The notes beneath the pieces are model-generated. The model was not told the origin of the DNA and did no database searches. It worked only from the letters and a program-made list of their open reading frames with translations. DNA of 26,922 bases from Bordetella parapertussis (GTDB lineage Bacteria; Cyanobacteriota; Cyanobacteriia; PCC-6307; Cyanobiaceae). The DNA lies in assembly GCA_943324725.2 (NCBI GenBank), contig CALPMR020000009.1:1-26922 (forward strand), read 5' to 3'. Positions 1 to 6,851 of this stretch are shown here, in pieces. Within the stretch, counting starts at the first letter, position 1; the number at the start of each line of letters is the position of its first letter. The translations under genes and the position numbers were made by a program.

Positions 1-218
1 GTGCTGTGGAAGGTGTTGTTGGCCGAGGCTCCTTCTGTCCGCGGCTCCATTCAAGAATCGTTGACTCGTTGGGGATGGCTGGACAGGCCCATGCTGAATG
101 GGCTGTCGTTGGAGCGCTGTTGTTGGTGTCCCCAAGGCCCTTTCTGGAGATGTCGCTTATTGTTATCGGCTGACTAGACCGGTGGTTTGAACTGCAAAGA
201 GAAGATCGCAATCGACCT

Positions 219-488
219 TTAATTTCCTCGAAAGTGACCGTTGCTCTTAATCTTCTTGTCCATGGGCTTAGGCGCGGGCATGCCCAGGAATTCCTGGTAG
301 GCTGCTGCATCAGTCGCCGCCAATCTGGCGGGATTGCATAATGAATTCTCCAGCAGATAGGCGCAGAGGTTGGAGACTGAGCGCCCCTCCTCTTCGGATC
401 GCGTCAGCAGAGCTTCATGGACGTGATGGCTGAGGGTGATCGTGATTCGCTTGGGCTGGCGTTGCAGTATCCGGAGTTTTTCATTCAT
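219..488 (-). CDS. Ribbon-helix-helix (CopG/Arc-like) small DNA-binding protein, copy A
   Basis: An 89-residue protein. Residues 13-19 (KRITITL) form the expected beta strand, 20-35 helix A and 36-50 helix B, with the turn GRSVSNL typical of RHH repressors. Such proteins bind DNA as dimers through the strand. The C-terminal 38 residues are a polar tail of unknown role. The ATG is preceded by AAGGAA about 10 nt upstream. It is 66 of 89 residues identical to the second copy at 1105-1374; within residues 13-47 only two positions differ, while the tail carries most changes. No toxin partner lies beside it, so a toxin-antitoxin role is not supported. The regulatory target is unknown. Confidence 0.8.
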   Translation of the reverse strand: MNEKLRILQRQPKRITITLSHHVHEALLTRSEEEGRSVSNLCAYLLENSLCNPARLAATDAAAYQEFLGMPAPKPMDKKIKSNGHFRGN

Positions 489-635
489 GGCCGGAGTTTT
501 CCTTGAAGGGGGTTGAAAAGGCGCGGGATATGGGATGAATCCAAGAATCGGGATGGATCGAAGAATGCTGTTGTCGTATCTCTGCTGGGCTATGCCTGTT
601 GGGCTATGGCTGTTGAGCTGCGCCCCTATTCCTCT

Positions 636-663
636 TTTCTGCATGATAAGCGCTGCATTCTGC
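636..663 (-). promoter_or_regulatory. Conserved upstream block, candidate promoter/operator of RHH copy A
   Basis: A 28-bp block, nearly identical to 1479-1506, survives in flanks that are otherwise diverged. On the minus strand it contains TATCAT, five of six matches to a -10 element, about 155 nt before the start codon, and the repeated word CTGCA on both sides. Conservation of the block in both paralogues suggests a promoter or a binding site. No good -35 is visible. Confidence 0.4.
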
Positions 664-972
664 AGTCGTGAAATCTTAGTAAAACTATGCTTCGTTCTCG
701 GCGTTGCCGGATGCTGAAGCGGATATGGGTGGCAACGCATTGCTTAATGTGCCCATCGCCCTTGTGTTCTGAACGATATTGCCCTTTACGGAACCATCCC
801 CAACAGGTTTGGCAGCCCTCTATCATTCGATCCGATTGGCTTTCGCTTCTCGCGGGCTCGCACTCAAGCGCTCACGGTTGGCGACGCCATAGAGGTGCCG
901 TGAAGGGTTGGTCGTTGGACTGTAGGTCTGCGCGTTCTTTAAGGAATTGCCGACTCGTTGGGGAGCGCCGGG

Positions 973-992
973 CAGCCCATACTGATGGGCTG
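973..992 (-). other. Hairpin downstream of RHH copy B
   Basis: A perfect 8-bp stem (CAGCCCAT / ATGGGCTG) with a 4-nt loop ACTG. The equivalent place after copy A (about 91-110) keeps CCCAT...ATGGG, so the fold is partly conserved between the duplicates. There is no T-tract on either side, so it is not a standard intrinsic terminator. It could stabilise the 3' end of the transcript. Confidence 0.4.
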
Positions 993-1041
993 TGGTGGGC
1001 ATGTTGTTGTCGGTGATCCCGAGACCATTGTGTGCCTGTTG

Positions 1042-1078
1042 GTTCAGGCTATCGGCTGACCGGGCCAATAGCCTGAAC
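1042..1078 (-). other. 11-bp perfect inverted repeat after RHH copy B
   Basis: GTTCAGGCTAT at 1042-1052 pairs perfectly with 1068-1078 around a 15-nt loop, 27 bp beyond the stop codon of RHH copy B. No T-tract follows on the minus strand. Copy A lacks this stem, so it arose or survived only in copy B. A terminator-like or mRNA-end structure is possible. Confidence 0.45.
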
Positions 1079-1104
1079 TGCAGAGAGAAGGTTTTGATTG
1101 ACTC

Positions 1105-1374
1105 TTAATTCCCTCGAAGGTGACCGTTGCCCTGAACCTTCCTGTCCATGGACTGGGGTACGGGTAAACCCATGAGTTCCTGGTGGATGGGCGCACCGGG
1201 TACCGCCAATCTGGCTGGATTGCGCAGTGAATCTTCCAACAGATAGGCGCAGAGGTTGGAGACTGAACGCCCCTCCTCCTCGGATCGCGTCAGCAGAGCC
1301 TCATGGACGTGATAGCTGAGGGTGATCGTGATTCGCCTGGGCTGGCGTTGCAGCATCCGGAGTCTTTCATTCAT
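1105..1374 (-). CDS. Ribbon-helix-helix (CopG/Arc-like) small DNA-binding protein, copy B
   Basis: An 89-residue paralogue of the protein at 219-488 with the same RHH architecture: strand RRITITL (13-19), helices at 20-35 and 36-50, and the GRSVSNL turn. Within the DNA-binding core only K13R and H21Y differ, both on the strand or the first helix turn. The tail is much more diverged (17 of the last 34 residues changed), with mostly conservative swaps near the end and a shared last word (NGH-RGN, F or L in the gap). The ATG is preceded by GAGGAG about 11 nt upstream, a better ribosome-binding site than in copy A. Constraint on both cores suggests both are functional, perhaps with overlapping operators or as heterodimers. 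That last step is inference. Confidence 0.8.
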   Translation of the reverse strand: MNERLRMLQRQPRRITITLSYHVHEALLTRSEEEGRSVSNLCAYLLEDSLRNPARLAVPGAPIHQELMGLPVPQSMDRKVQGNGHLRGN

Positions 1375-1478
1375 GGCTGGAGTGCTCCTCGAAGGGGGTG
1401 AAAGGTGCGGGATGGGCTCAGGGGTGGACCCGTGAATGCTGTGGTCGTACAGCTATTGCGATGCAAGTGTATCCGTGC

Positions 1479-1506
1479 TTTCTGCATGATACGCGCTGTA
1501 TTCTGC
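1479..1506 (-). promoter_or_regulatory. Conserved upstream block, candidate promoter/operator of RHH copy B
   Basis: Counterpart of the block at 636-663 with only a few mismatches, again carrying TATCAT on the minus strand, about 115 nt before the ATG. Its preservation in both duplicates argues for function. Confidence 0.4.
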
Positions 1507-2258
1507 CGCAGATTTACCTTGACTGGGCGGCGCATCAGGTCCAGTTGCTGGCTGCGCCATTCCCCTTGCATGATTCCGGCAGGCGATGGGTCCGGCTGGA
1601 GCTTTGGTGTCTCGGGGCAGACTGTCTTGATCATCTGACGCTGCCGTTGATGAACAGTGGATGCGCTTATAGATGCCGGCGGGTGGGTGCCTGACTCTGC
1701 GACGAACCCGCCTCATGGCTTGGGTAAACATCTTTTCCCTCCGCTCTTTAATCCTGCATTTCTTTTCCTGGTCACACTCCCGCGGTTCCCACGGGTAGCC
1801 GGCAGCGGACTGATGTGAACTGGGGGCGTGTGGTGCTCTGGCCGGGCCTCGTCCTGTGGGGACGGTGAATTGGTTCTGCTGCTCAATAGGGGTAGCGGTT
1901 CCATGGGCAAGTGCTGTTTGAAGCGATTGCATGCATGAACGCAGCCTAAGTTGCTGATCTCGTGACCCAGGAGATGCACGCTTATACCGTAAATCAAATT
2001 ACAATACGCATTGTCGCTTCAGCAAATCGGCAATATTTTATTTTTTGGTCTCGAATCGTGGCCGCTGGCTCTTCGGTCTGGATCGCTGCGAGGTCAACCC
2101 GGTCCGTCGCCGTTCAAGCCACTCGCCCGCCGGATGTTGTGAGCTCAGCCGGGCGGACTCCATATCCAACCGGTTCAGCCCTGGTTGTGGTGCAGCCGTC
2201 CTGCTCGGCCCCTTGAAGCGGGCCGCGGGATGATCGGGGCCGAACGCGCGGAGCATCG
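1507..2258. other. Long intergenic region before the glycosyltransferase; one candidate promoter
   Basis: No open frame here has a recognisable domain. The stretch around 1985-2045 is clearly AT-richer than its surroundings. There TTGTCG at 2011-2016 and TATTTT at 2034-2039 are separated by 17 nt and could form a sigma-70 promoter reading into the glycosyltransferase 220 nt further on. No trace of a transposase or tRNA was seen. Confidence 0.35.
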
Positions 2259-3929
2259 ATGGGCAGTGGCCGGCTGCAGGTCTGGCGGGAGCGAGATCGG
2301 CGCCTGGCCGCGGGACTGCTGCTGCTCTGGATCCTGGCCCTGATCCTGGCCCTCACCGGCCTCGGCGGCGTGTCGCTGGTGGACTGGGACGAGGGCATCG
2401 TTGCCCGGGTTGCCCTCGAGACCAGCCAGGCAGCCTGGCCCCAGGTGCTCTGGCCCACCTACTGGGGCGAGCCCTATCTGAACAAGCCGCCGCTGATCCA
2501 CTGGCTGATCGCGGCCGGTATCGATCTCTGGCGTCTGGCCAGTGCGGCGCCCACGCCCACCGATCTGGCTGGGGCCCTGCCACCGGAATGGGTGCTGCGC
2601 CTCGGGCCTTCACTGCTGTCGACACTGCTCGTGCCGCTGCTGGGGTTGATCCAGTGGCGTCTGCGGCCCGGCGAGCGCAGCACGGCCCTGGCCACCGCCG
2701 CGATCGCCCTCACCCTGATGCCCCTGGCCCGCCATGGCCACCGGGTGATGCTCGACGGCAGCCAGCTGGTGGCGATCGCCCTGCTCTGGTGGGCCCTGCT
2801 CGGCCCGATGGGCTCCTGGCGGCGGATTCTCGCTTGGGGTGTGCTGGCGGGCCTGGCTGCTAGTGCCCTGCTGCTGCTCAAGGCCCCCACCGCCCTGCCG
2901 GTCCTGGTCTTGGCCCTGGCCTTGAGGGGGCTGGAGCGGGATCTGCGGCCCTGGCAGTGGCTGCTGCTGCTCCTGGCTCTGCTGGTTGGCCTCCTGCCCG
3001 GCCTGGCCTGGCATCTGGGTCATTGGTGGCAGCGGGGCGACGGGGCGTTGCAGATGTGGCTGGGCCAGGGCTATGCCCGCATCGGCAGCGCCATTGAGGG
3101 CCATCGCGACGGCCCTTTCACCGTGGTTCTGGAGATGCTCGAGGGGGGGTGGCCGTGGCTGCCCCTCTGGCCGTTCGGCCTGGCCCTGGCCTGGCGGGCG
3201 CGGCGGCGGCGGGCCGGGCTCTGGTGTCTGGGGCTCACCCTGGCGATGAGCCTGATGGTGCTGCCCCTGCGCACCCAGTTGCCCTGGTACAGCCTGTTGC
3301 TCTGGCCGCCCTTCGCCCTGGTCTGTGGGCCGGTGCTGGCCTCGATGCTGGATCAGCGACCTCCGGATGGGGGGGGCAGACTCGGCCTGCTGGCCCGACT
3401 GCCGCGCCTGTGGGGCCTGCTCGGCAGCCTGGTTGTCGCCCTGGCCCTGTTGGCGCTGGCGGGAGTTCTGCCGCCGCTGCGTCCCGCCGCTGCCATCGCC
3501 CTGGTGTTCGGCAGCGGTTTGATCGCAGGGGCCTGGTTGCTGGGCCGGCCCGATCGCCGCCAACGGCGTCTGGGGGGGCTGGTGATGGTGCTCGGCACCT
3601 GGTTGGCTCTGCTGCTGTTGATGGCCAGTCCCCTGTGGCTGTGGGAACTGCATGAACGCTGGCCCGTTCCCCGGCTGGCCGAGCTGCTGGCGGGCCAGGA
3701 CGCAGAGGAGGTGCGTCTCTGGCAGGAAGAGGAGCGCCCCAGCCTCAATTGGTATGCAGGCCGGCGCCTGCGCGGCGAAGACCATCTGCAGCTGGCTCCT
3801 GGGGAGTCGATCCGGCTGCTCAGCCTCAAGCGGCCCCAGGTCGCCGATCTGCAATGCCAGGCTCTCGCCCATCCAGCCCCGCTCACCCTCTATCGCTGCC
3901 GACTGGCAGCGGCAGCTGATGCGCCATGA
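2259..3929 (+). CDS. GT39/ArnT-like membrane glycosyltransferase
   Basis: A 556-residue polytopic membrane protein of the GT-C type. The N-terminus has one membrane helix (about 16-36) followed by DWDEG (42-46), the acidic loop motif expected for catalysis in dolichyl-phosphate-mannose mannosyltransferase/ArnT relatives. Then follows YLNKPPLIHWL (73-83), the KPP signature of bacterial PMT_2 proteins. Many Leu/Ala-rich helices follow, and the last 90 residues are a soluble tail. Family members move a sugar from a polyprenyl-phosphate donor to lipid or protein on the periplasmic side; the substrate here cannot be read from sequence. The start ATG has only a weak purine-rich stretch upstream (GCGGAGC). 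The gene stands alone, 752 bp after the RHH duplicate region. Confidence 0.85.
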   Translation: MGSGRLQVWRERDRRLAAGLLLLWILALILALTGLGGVSLVDWDEGIVARVALETSQAAWPQVLWPTYWGEPYLNKPPLIHWLIAAGIDLWRLASAAPTPTDLAGALPPEWVLRLGPSLLSTLLVPLLGLIQWRLRPGERSTALATAAIALTLMPLARHGHRVMLDGSQLVAIALLWWALLGPMGSWRRILAWGVLAGLAASALLLLKAPTALPVLVLALALRGLERDLRPWQWLLLLLALLVGLLPGLAWHLGHWWQRGDGALQMWLGQGYARIGSAIEGHRDGPFTVVLEMLEGGWPWLPLWPFGLALAWRARRRRAGLWCLGLTLAMSLMVLPLRTQLPWYSLLLWPPFALVCGPVLASMLDQRPPDGGGRLGLLARLPRLWGLLGSLVVALALLALAGVLPPLRPAAAIALVFGSGLIAGAWLLGRPDRRQRRLGGLVMVLGTWLALLLLMASPLWLWELHERWPVPRLAELLAGQDAEEVRLWQEEERPSLNWYAGRRLRGEDHLQLAPGESIRLLSLKRPQVADLQCQALAHPAPLTLYRCRLAAAADAP

Positions 3930-4013
3930 ATCAGGCAGAGACAGGATTAGCCGGGTGATTCCGCGGACCGCGGCAGCGAAGCCAATCCCGCTGCCATTTC
4001 TGCCGCCATGGGC

Positions 4014-4235
4014 TCAGCCCTGGGGGGTCTTGCCGTTGATCAGGGCACCCTTGCTGTCCTTGAGTTCTTTCCAGATTGCCCGGATCTGGGCATAGGCCTG
4101 CTCCTGGCTGAGTTTGCCGTTGGCTTGCAGGCCCACGATCAACCCCACCCGCTCGGCGAAGGATTCCAGGTTCTGATGGAACAGCAGCCGCTCCGGTGAC
4201 CAGTTGTTGCCGCGATAACCGGAATGGGCCTCCAT
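4014..4235 (-). CDS. Small conserved cyanobacterial protein (DUF7219-like)
   Basis: About 73 residues from the chosen ATG. The core, FHQNLESFAERVGLIVGLQ followed by NGKLSQEQAYAQIRAIWKELK, resembles a small cyanobacterial family that I recall as DUF7219, with the pattern F-N-LQ-FA then GK-S-EEAY--I--LWK-LK. No function is known to me. It is predicted helical and soluble, with no signal peptide. An upstream in-frame ATG at 4316 would add 27 residues that look like non-coding sequence, so the shorter start was preferred; AGG lies about 8 nt upstream. It is convergent with the glycosyltransferase and divergent from the CHAD gene, so the repeat element at 4317-4425 lies directly upstream of both. 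Confidence 0.65.
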   Translation of the reverse strand: MEAHSGYRGNNWSPERLLFHQNLESFAERVGLIVGLQANGKLSQEQAYAQIRAIWKELKDSKGALINGKTPQG

Positions 4236-4316
4236 CGGCGACCTGACGCCATTTTCATCACTTGCCACGGCAGGCTCAATTGCGTGGGGGCAGGCTAGGT
4301 CGCCGTTCCGGGCCAC

Positions 4317-4425
4317 GGGGTTAAGGGCAGGTCAAGCTCGGCTTGGACGGTTGCGGACAACCTTCACCGGAATGGTTGCGAACAACCTCCACTGGAATGG
4401 TTGCGGACAACCTTCCCTTAACCCC
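4317..4425. repeat. 11-bp inverted repeat framing three 25-bp repeats
   Basis: GGGGTTAAGGG at 4317-4327 is matched by its perfect reverse complement at 4415-4425. Between them lie the 25-bp tandem repeats (the third runs into the right arm). Each arm contains the octamer CTTAACCC, close to the cyanobacterial Pho-box half-site (C/T)TTAACCT, in opposite orientations. Confidence 0.7.
4349..4423. repeat. Three contiguous 25-bp tandem repeats with GGTTG-N4-CAACC cores
   Basis: Units at 4349-4373, 4374-4398 and 4399-4423. Each begins with GGTTG, four bases (CGGA or CGAA), then CAACC, a 5-bp inverted repeat with a tetraloop, followed by a TTCACCGGAAT-like tail. Units 1 and 2 differ at three positions; unit 3 matches unit 1 for the first 17 bases. 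The array ends 50 nt before the CHAD start codon. The even spacing suggests a set of binding sites for a dimeric regulator, or a row of small hairpins in the leader RNA. Confidence 0.8.
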
Positions 4426-4473
4426 CGATCGCGGCGGCGGGCGCAGAGTCCATTCAGCAGGGAGATCTTGGCC

Positions 4474-5487
4474 ATGGCACGAGCTGGGAAGGCCCCCGCC
4501 GATCCCTGGACCGTCACCAACGGCGAATTCGCTCTGGGGTTGATTCAGAGGGCCAGCAGCCGCCTGGTTGATCTGCAGAGCGAGGTTGTCGCCAATCGGG
4601 ATCCCGAACCCCTCCATCAGATGCGGGTGGCCATGCGCCGCCTGCGCACAGCCCTGCGCCAATTCGCTCCGGCGCTGGTCTTGCCGGAAGCGGTGCGGGA
4701 TCAACGCATCGCCCGCGTGGCTCGGCGGCTGGGTCTGGCCCGGGATCTCGATGTCCTGCGGGCCCATCTCGAGGCCAATGTGCTGCCGAAGTTGCCCGAG
4801 GGGGAGTGCCAGCAGCTGCAACCAGTGCTGCGACAGCTGCAGCGGGAACGTCACCACAGCCAGGCTCAGGTGGAAAAAACCCTGCGCAGTGGCACATATC
4901 TGAACCTGCTGGCCCAGTTGCAGCGCTGGCAGAAAGCGCCCCAGTTCACGGCTCTGGGCCAGAGGCCGCTGCGGCAGTGGCTGATCGAATGGCAGGCCCC
5001 CGAATTGGTGACGATTTTTCAGCATCCCGGCTGGTCGGTGCTGGAGCCCGATGGCGCCGTTGAGGACGTCCACGATCTGCGCAAGCGCTGCAAGCACGCC
5101 CGTTATGCGCTCGAGAATCTCCTCCCCCAGACGGGCCGCCGCTGCCGCCGCTGGGCCGGCTGCTTCCGGGGGCTCCAGGATCTGCTGGGTGAACTCCATG
5201 ATCTGGAGGTGCTGCGGCAAGCCATCGACGACCAGCTGCCGGCTGGAAGCCTGGCCGATCTGCCGAGGTTGGCGGCCCTGCTGGAGCAGGACGCTCAGCG
5301 CTGCTGGCAGCGCTGGCGCCTGGAGGCGCTGGAGCTGCAGCGGCCCCGGCGGCGGCGTCAGCTCTGGGGAGATCTGCTGTGGGAGTCGGGTCCTGGCGTC
5401 ATGGTGCCCTGGCGGGTGTCAGGGCTGCTGCCTCGATCGGGCCGGGCGGCTCTGAACCCTTTGGGGCGGATCTTGAGCCGCTCTTAA
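4474..5487 (+). CDS. CHAD domain-containing protein
   Basis: A 337-residue, Arg/His-rich, helical protein. The first CHAD half has LHQMRVAMRRLRTALRQF (47-64) with conserved His and Arg residues, and the second half has VHDLRKRCKHARYALE (198-213) followed by LQDLLGELHDLEVL. CHAD domains are known to bind polyphosphate through such basic helices. No CYTH/triphosphatase domain is fused. The start chosen (after GGGAGA, about 11 nt upstream) matches where the family similarity begins; an upstream in-frame ATG at 4351 would translate the 25-bp repeats. pstS follows 66 bp later on the same strand, and the pstS Pho-box-like element overlaps the end of this gene, fitting a phosphate/polyphosphate role. 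Coupling to phosphate status is inference. Confidence 0.85.
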   Translation: MARAGKAPADPWTVTNGEFALGLIQRASSRLVDLQSEVVANRDPEPLHQMRVAMRRLRTALRQFAPALVLPEAVRDQRIARVARRLGLARDLDVLRAHLEANVLPKLPEGECQQLQPVLRQLQRERHHSQAQVEKTLRSGTYLNLLAQLQRWQKAPQFTALGQRPLRQWLIEWQAPELVTIFQHPGWSVLEPDGAVEDVHDLRKRCKHARYALENLLPQTGRRCRRWAGCFRGLQDLLGELHDLEVLRQAIDDQLPAGSLADLPRLAALLEQDAQRCWQRWRLEALELQRPRRRRQLWGDLLWESGPGVMVPWRVSGLLPRSGRAALNPLGRILSRS

Positions 5488-5501
5488 ACAACCCATAACG
5501 A
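5472..5501 (+). promoter_or_regulatory. Pho-box-like element upstream of pstS
   Basis: Three octamers start exactly 11 bp apart: CTTGAGCC (5472), CTTAAACA (5483) and CATAACGA (5494). This is the layout described for cyanobacterial Pho boxes (8-bp direct repeats of (C/T)TTAACCT type with 3-bp spacers). The middle octamer and its GCT spacer share GCTCTTAA with the site upstream of ptrA. It overlaps the last codons of the CHAD gene and ends 52 bp before the pstS ATG. PhoB binding is inferred. Confidence 0.55.
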
Positions 5502-5553
5502 CTCAGGGGCCGGCCGCAAGCTAACTAGGTATGGCTCCATCCTTGGCATTGCA

Positions 5554-6546
5554 ATGACCTTCGCGAAGAAGGCCCTGATCCTCGGCACCACCGCCGCATT
5601 CGGCGGCGGTCTGGCCATCTCTGCGGCAGCTCTGGCCGCCGCCACCATCAATGGTGCCGGGGCCACCTTCCCTGCCCCCTTCTATCAGGCCTCCTTTGTC
5701 GGCCTTGCCAAGACGGGCGTCAAGGTCAACTACCAGTCGGTGGGTTCGGGCGCCGGAGTGCGGCAGTTCATCGCCGGCACCGTTGATTTCGGCGCCACCG
5801 ATGAGCCGATCAAGGCCTCCGATGCGGCCAAGGTCAAGCGCGGTGTGATTCAGTTCCCCGCCTCCGGCGGCACGATCGCCGTGGCTTTCAACAATCCCGG
5901 CTGCCCGGCTCTCAAGCTCACCCAGAAGCAGGTGGTCGGCATCTTCCTCGGCCAGATCGATACCTGGGAAGAGCTCCAGTGCGGCAGCGGCCCGATCAAG
6001 GTGGTGCACCGTTCGGACGGCTCCGGCACCACTTTCGCCTTCACTAACTCACTCTCGGCATTCTCCTCTGAGTGGAAGAGCAAGGTGGGCGAAGGCAAGA
6101 GCGTCAAGTGGCCCGTGGGTGTCGGTGGTAAGGGCAACGAGGGTGTATCCGGCACGATCAGCAACACTCCCGGTTCGATCGGCTATCTCAGCCTTGCCTT
6201 CGTGAAGGGCAAGATCAAGGCTGCCTCTGTCCAAAATAAGGCCGGTCGCTTCGTCAAGCCCAACGCCAAGAGCGGTGCCGCCGCCCTGAACAACATCCGA
6301 CTCGACGGCATGCTGGCCGGTGAAGACGCCAACCCCGCCGGCGAGGCCAGTTACCCCATCTCCACCCTGACCTGGATCCTGGCTTACAAGACCGGCAACG
6401 GGGACAAGGCCGAGGCGATTCAGCAGGCGATGGAGCATCTGCTCACCAACAGCAACCAGTTCCGCGCCGAAGTGCTCGGTTTCATCCCCCTCAAGGGATC
6501 GATCCTCAGCCAGTCCCGCAACGCCGTCAACAGCATCGGCAAGTAA
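5554..6546 (+). CDS. pstS: Phosphate ABC transporter substrate-binding protein PstS
   Basis: A 330-residue periplasmic binding protein. Residues 1-29 are a signal peptide (KK, hydrophobic core, AALAA); no lipobox Cys is present, so it should be soluble in the periplasm. The mature start TINGAGATFPAPFY (31-44) is the classic PstS opening. Other family motifs are QSVGSGAGVRQF (61-72), DFGATDEP (78-85), HRSDGSGTT (152-160) and GGKGNEGVSG (191-200), which line the phosphate pocket. It delivers phosphate to PstCAB. pstC, pstA and pstB are not in the window, a scattered arrangement also known in picocyanobacteria. No strong ribosome-binding site precedes the ATG. The Pho-box-like element upstream and the terminator just downstream make it a monocistronic unit. 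Confidence 0.95.
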   Translation: MTFAKKALILGTTAAFGGGLAISAAALAAATINGAGATFPAPFYQASFVGLAKTGVKVNYQSVGSGAGVRQFIAGTVDFGATDEPIKASDAAKVKRGVIQFPASGGTIAVAFNNPGCPALKLTQKQVVGIFLGQIDTWEELQCGSGPIKVVHRSDGSGTTFAFTNSLSAFSSEWKSKVGEGKSVKWPVGVGGKGNEGVSGTISNTPGSIGYLSLAFVKGKIKAASVQNKAGRFVKPNAKSGAAALNNIRLDGMLAGEDANPAGEASYPISTLTWILAYKTGNGDKAEAIQQAMEHLLTNSNQFRAEVLGFIPLKGSILSQSRNAVNSIGK

Positions 6547-6574
6547 GCCAAACCTTTGCCGATCGCACCAAGCT

Positions 6575-6599
6575 GGCCCCCTTCTCCGGGGGCCTTTTT
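6575..6599 (+). terminator. Intrinsic terminator of pstS
   Basis: A 7-bp GC stem (GGCCCCC / GGGGGCC) with a 6-nt loop followed by five T residues, starting 28 bp after the pstS stop. Confidence 0.9.
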
Positions 6600-6851
6600 C
6601 ATGGCTCTTCGGGATGGGGCGCAGCCGGCTCCGGGACGATCCGTTGGCGGCTTCGCCGCGATTCGTTGGCGGCTGCGCCGCGATCCAGCACCACCGAGCG
6701 TTGTTCAGTTTGGAGCTGATCGCTGGCAAATCCAGAGGGGATCAGTTCCAGGCCTGGAGGGGCTCTGCGCCTCAGACCGTTCTGTTGATGGGCCTGTCGC
6801 TGGCTGCCGCGGCCTTCAGCCAGCCTTGGATCCTTGGCGTCGGGTCCTGAG
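6600..6851. other. Spacer between pstS and the minus-strand linker operon, with a 22-bp tandem repeat
   Basis: No gene supported. Two adjacent 22-bp copies (6642-6663 and 6664-6685) differ at two positions and each contains a GGCGGC-N-GCCGCG palindromic core. The rest is unremarkable. Confidence 0.6.

Larger units (their letters stand above)
51..663. repeat. Tandem duplication unit, copy A (RHH gene plus flanks)
   Basis: This stretch aligns by eye with 941-1506 at a period of about 850-890 bp. The shared parts are the region downstream of the RHH gene (CTCGTTGGGGA and a CCCAT...ATGGG hairpin), the whole RHH gene, its ribosome-binding region and a 28-bp block far upstream. Divergence is substantial, so the duplication is old. 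The edges are approximate. Confidence 0.7.
489..1104. other. Region between the two RHH genes, no gene supported
   Basis: The first part is the leader of RHH copy A and the last part is the 3' flank of copy B. Open frames here are short, have no recognisable domain and no good ribosome-binding sites. Two short hairpins near 973-992 and 1042-1078 are listed separately. Confidence 0.6.
941..1506. repeat. Tandem duplication unit, copy B
   Basis: Second copy of the unit at 51-663. Gene, ribosome-binding region, upstream 28-bp block and downstream flank occur in the same order and orientation. It is slightly shorter because the leader between gene and upstream block is about 40 bp shorter than in copy A. 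Confidence 0.7.

Noticed and set aside
2610..3872. 420-residue open frame antisense to the glycosyltransferase
   Set aside because: Gln/Pro/Arg-rich shadow of Leu-rich coding sequence on the other strand; no domain.
3960..3975. CCGCGG-A-CCGCGG repeat after the glycosyltransferase
   Set aside because: Short GC repeat without a T-tract; not enough for a terminator call.
4349..4423. CRISPR-like array
   Set aside because: The three 25-bp units are contiguous with no unique spacers, and no cas gene lies nearby.
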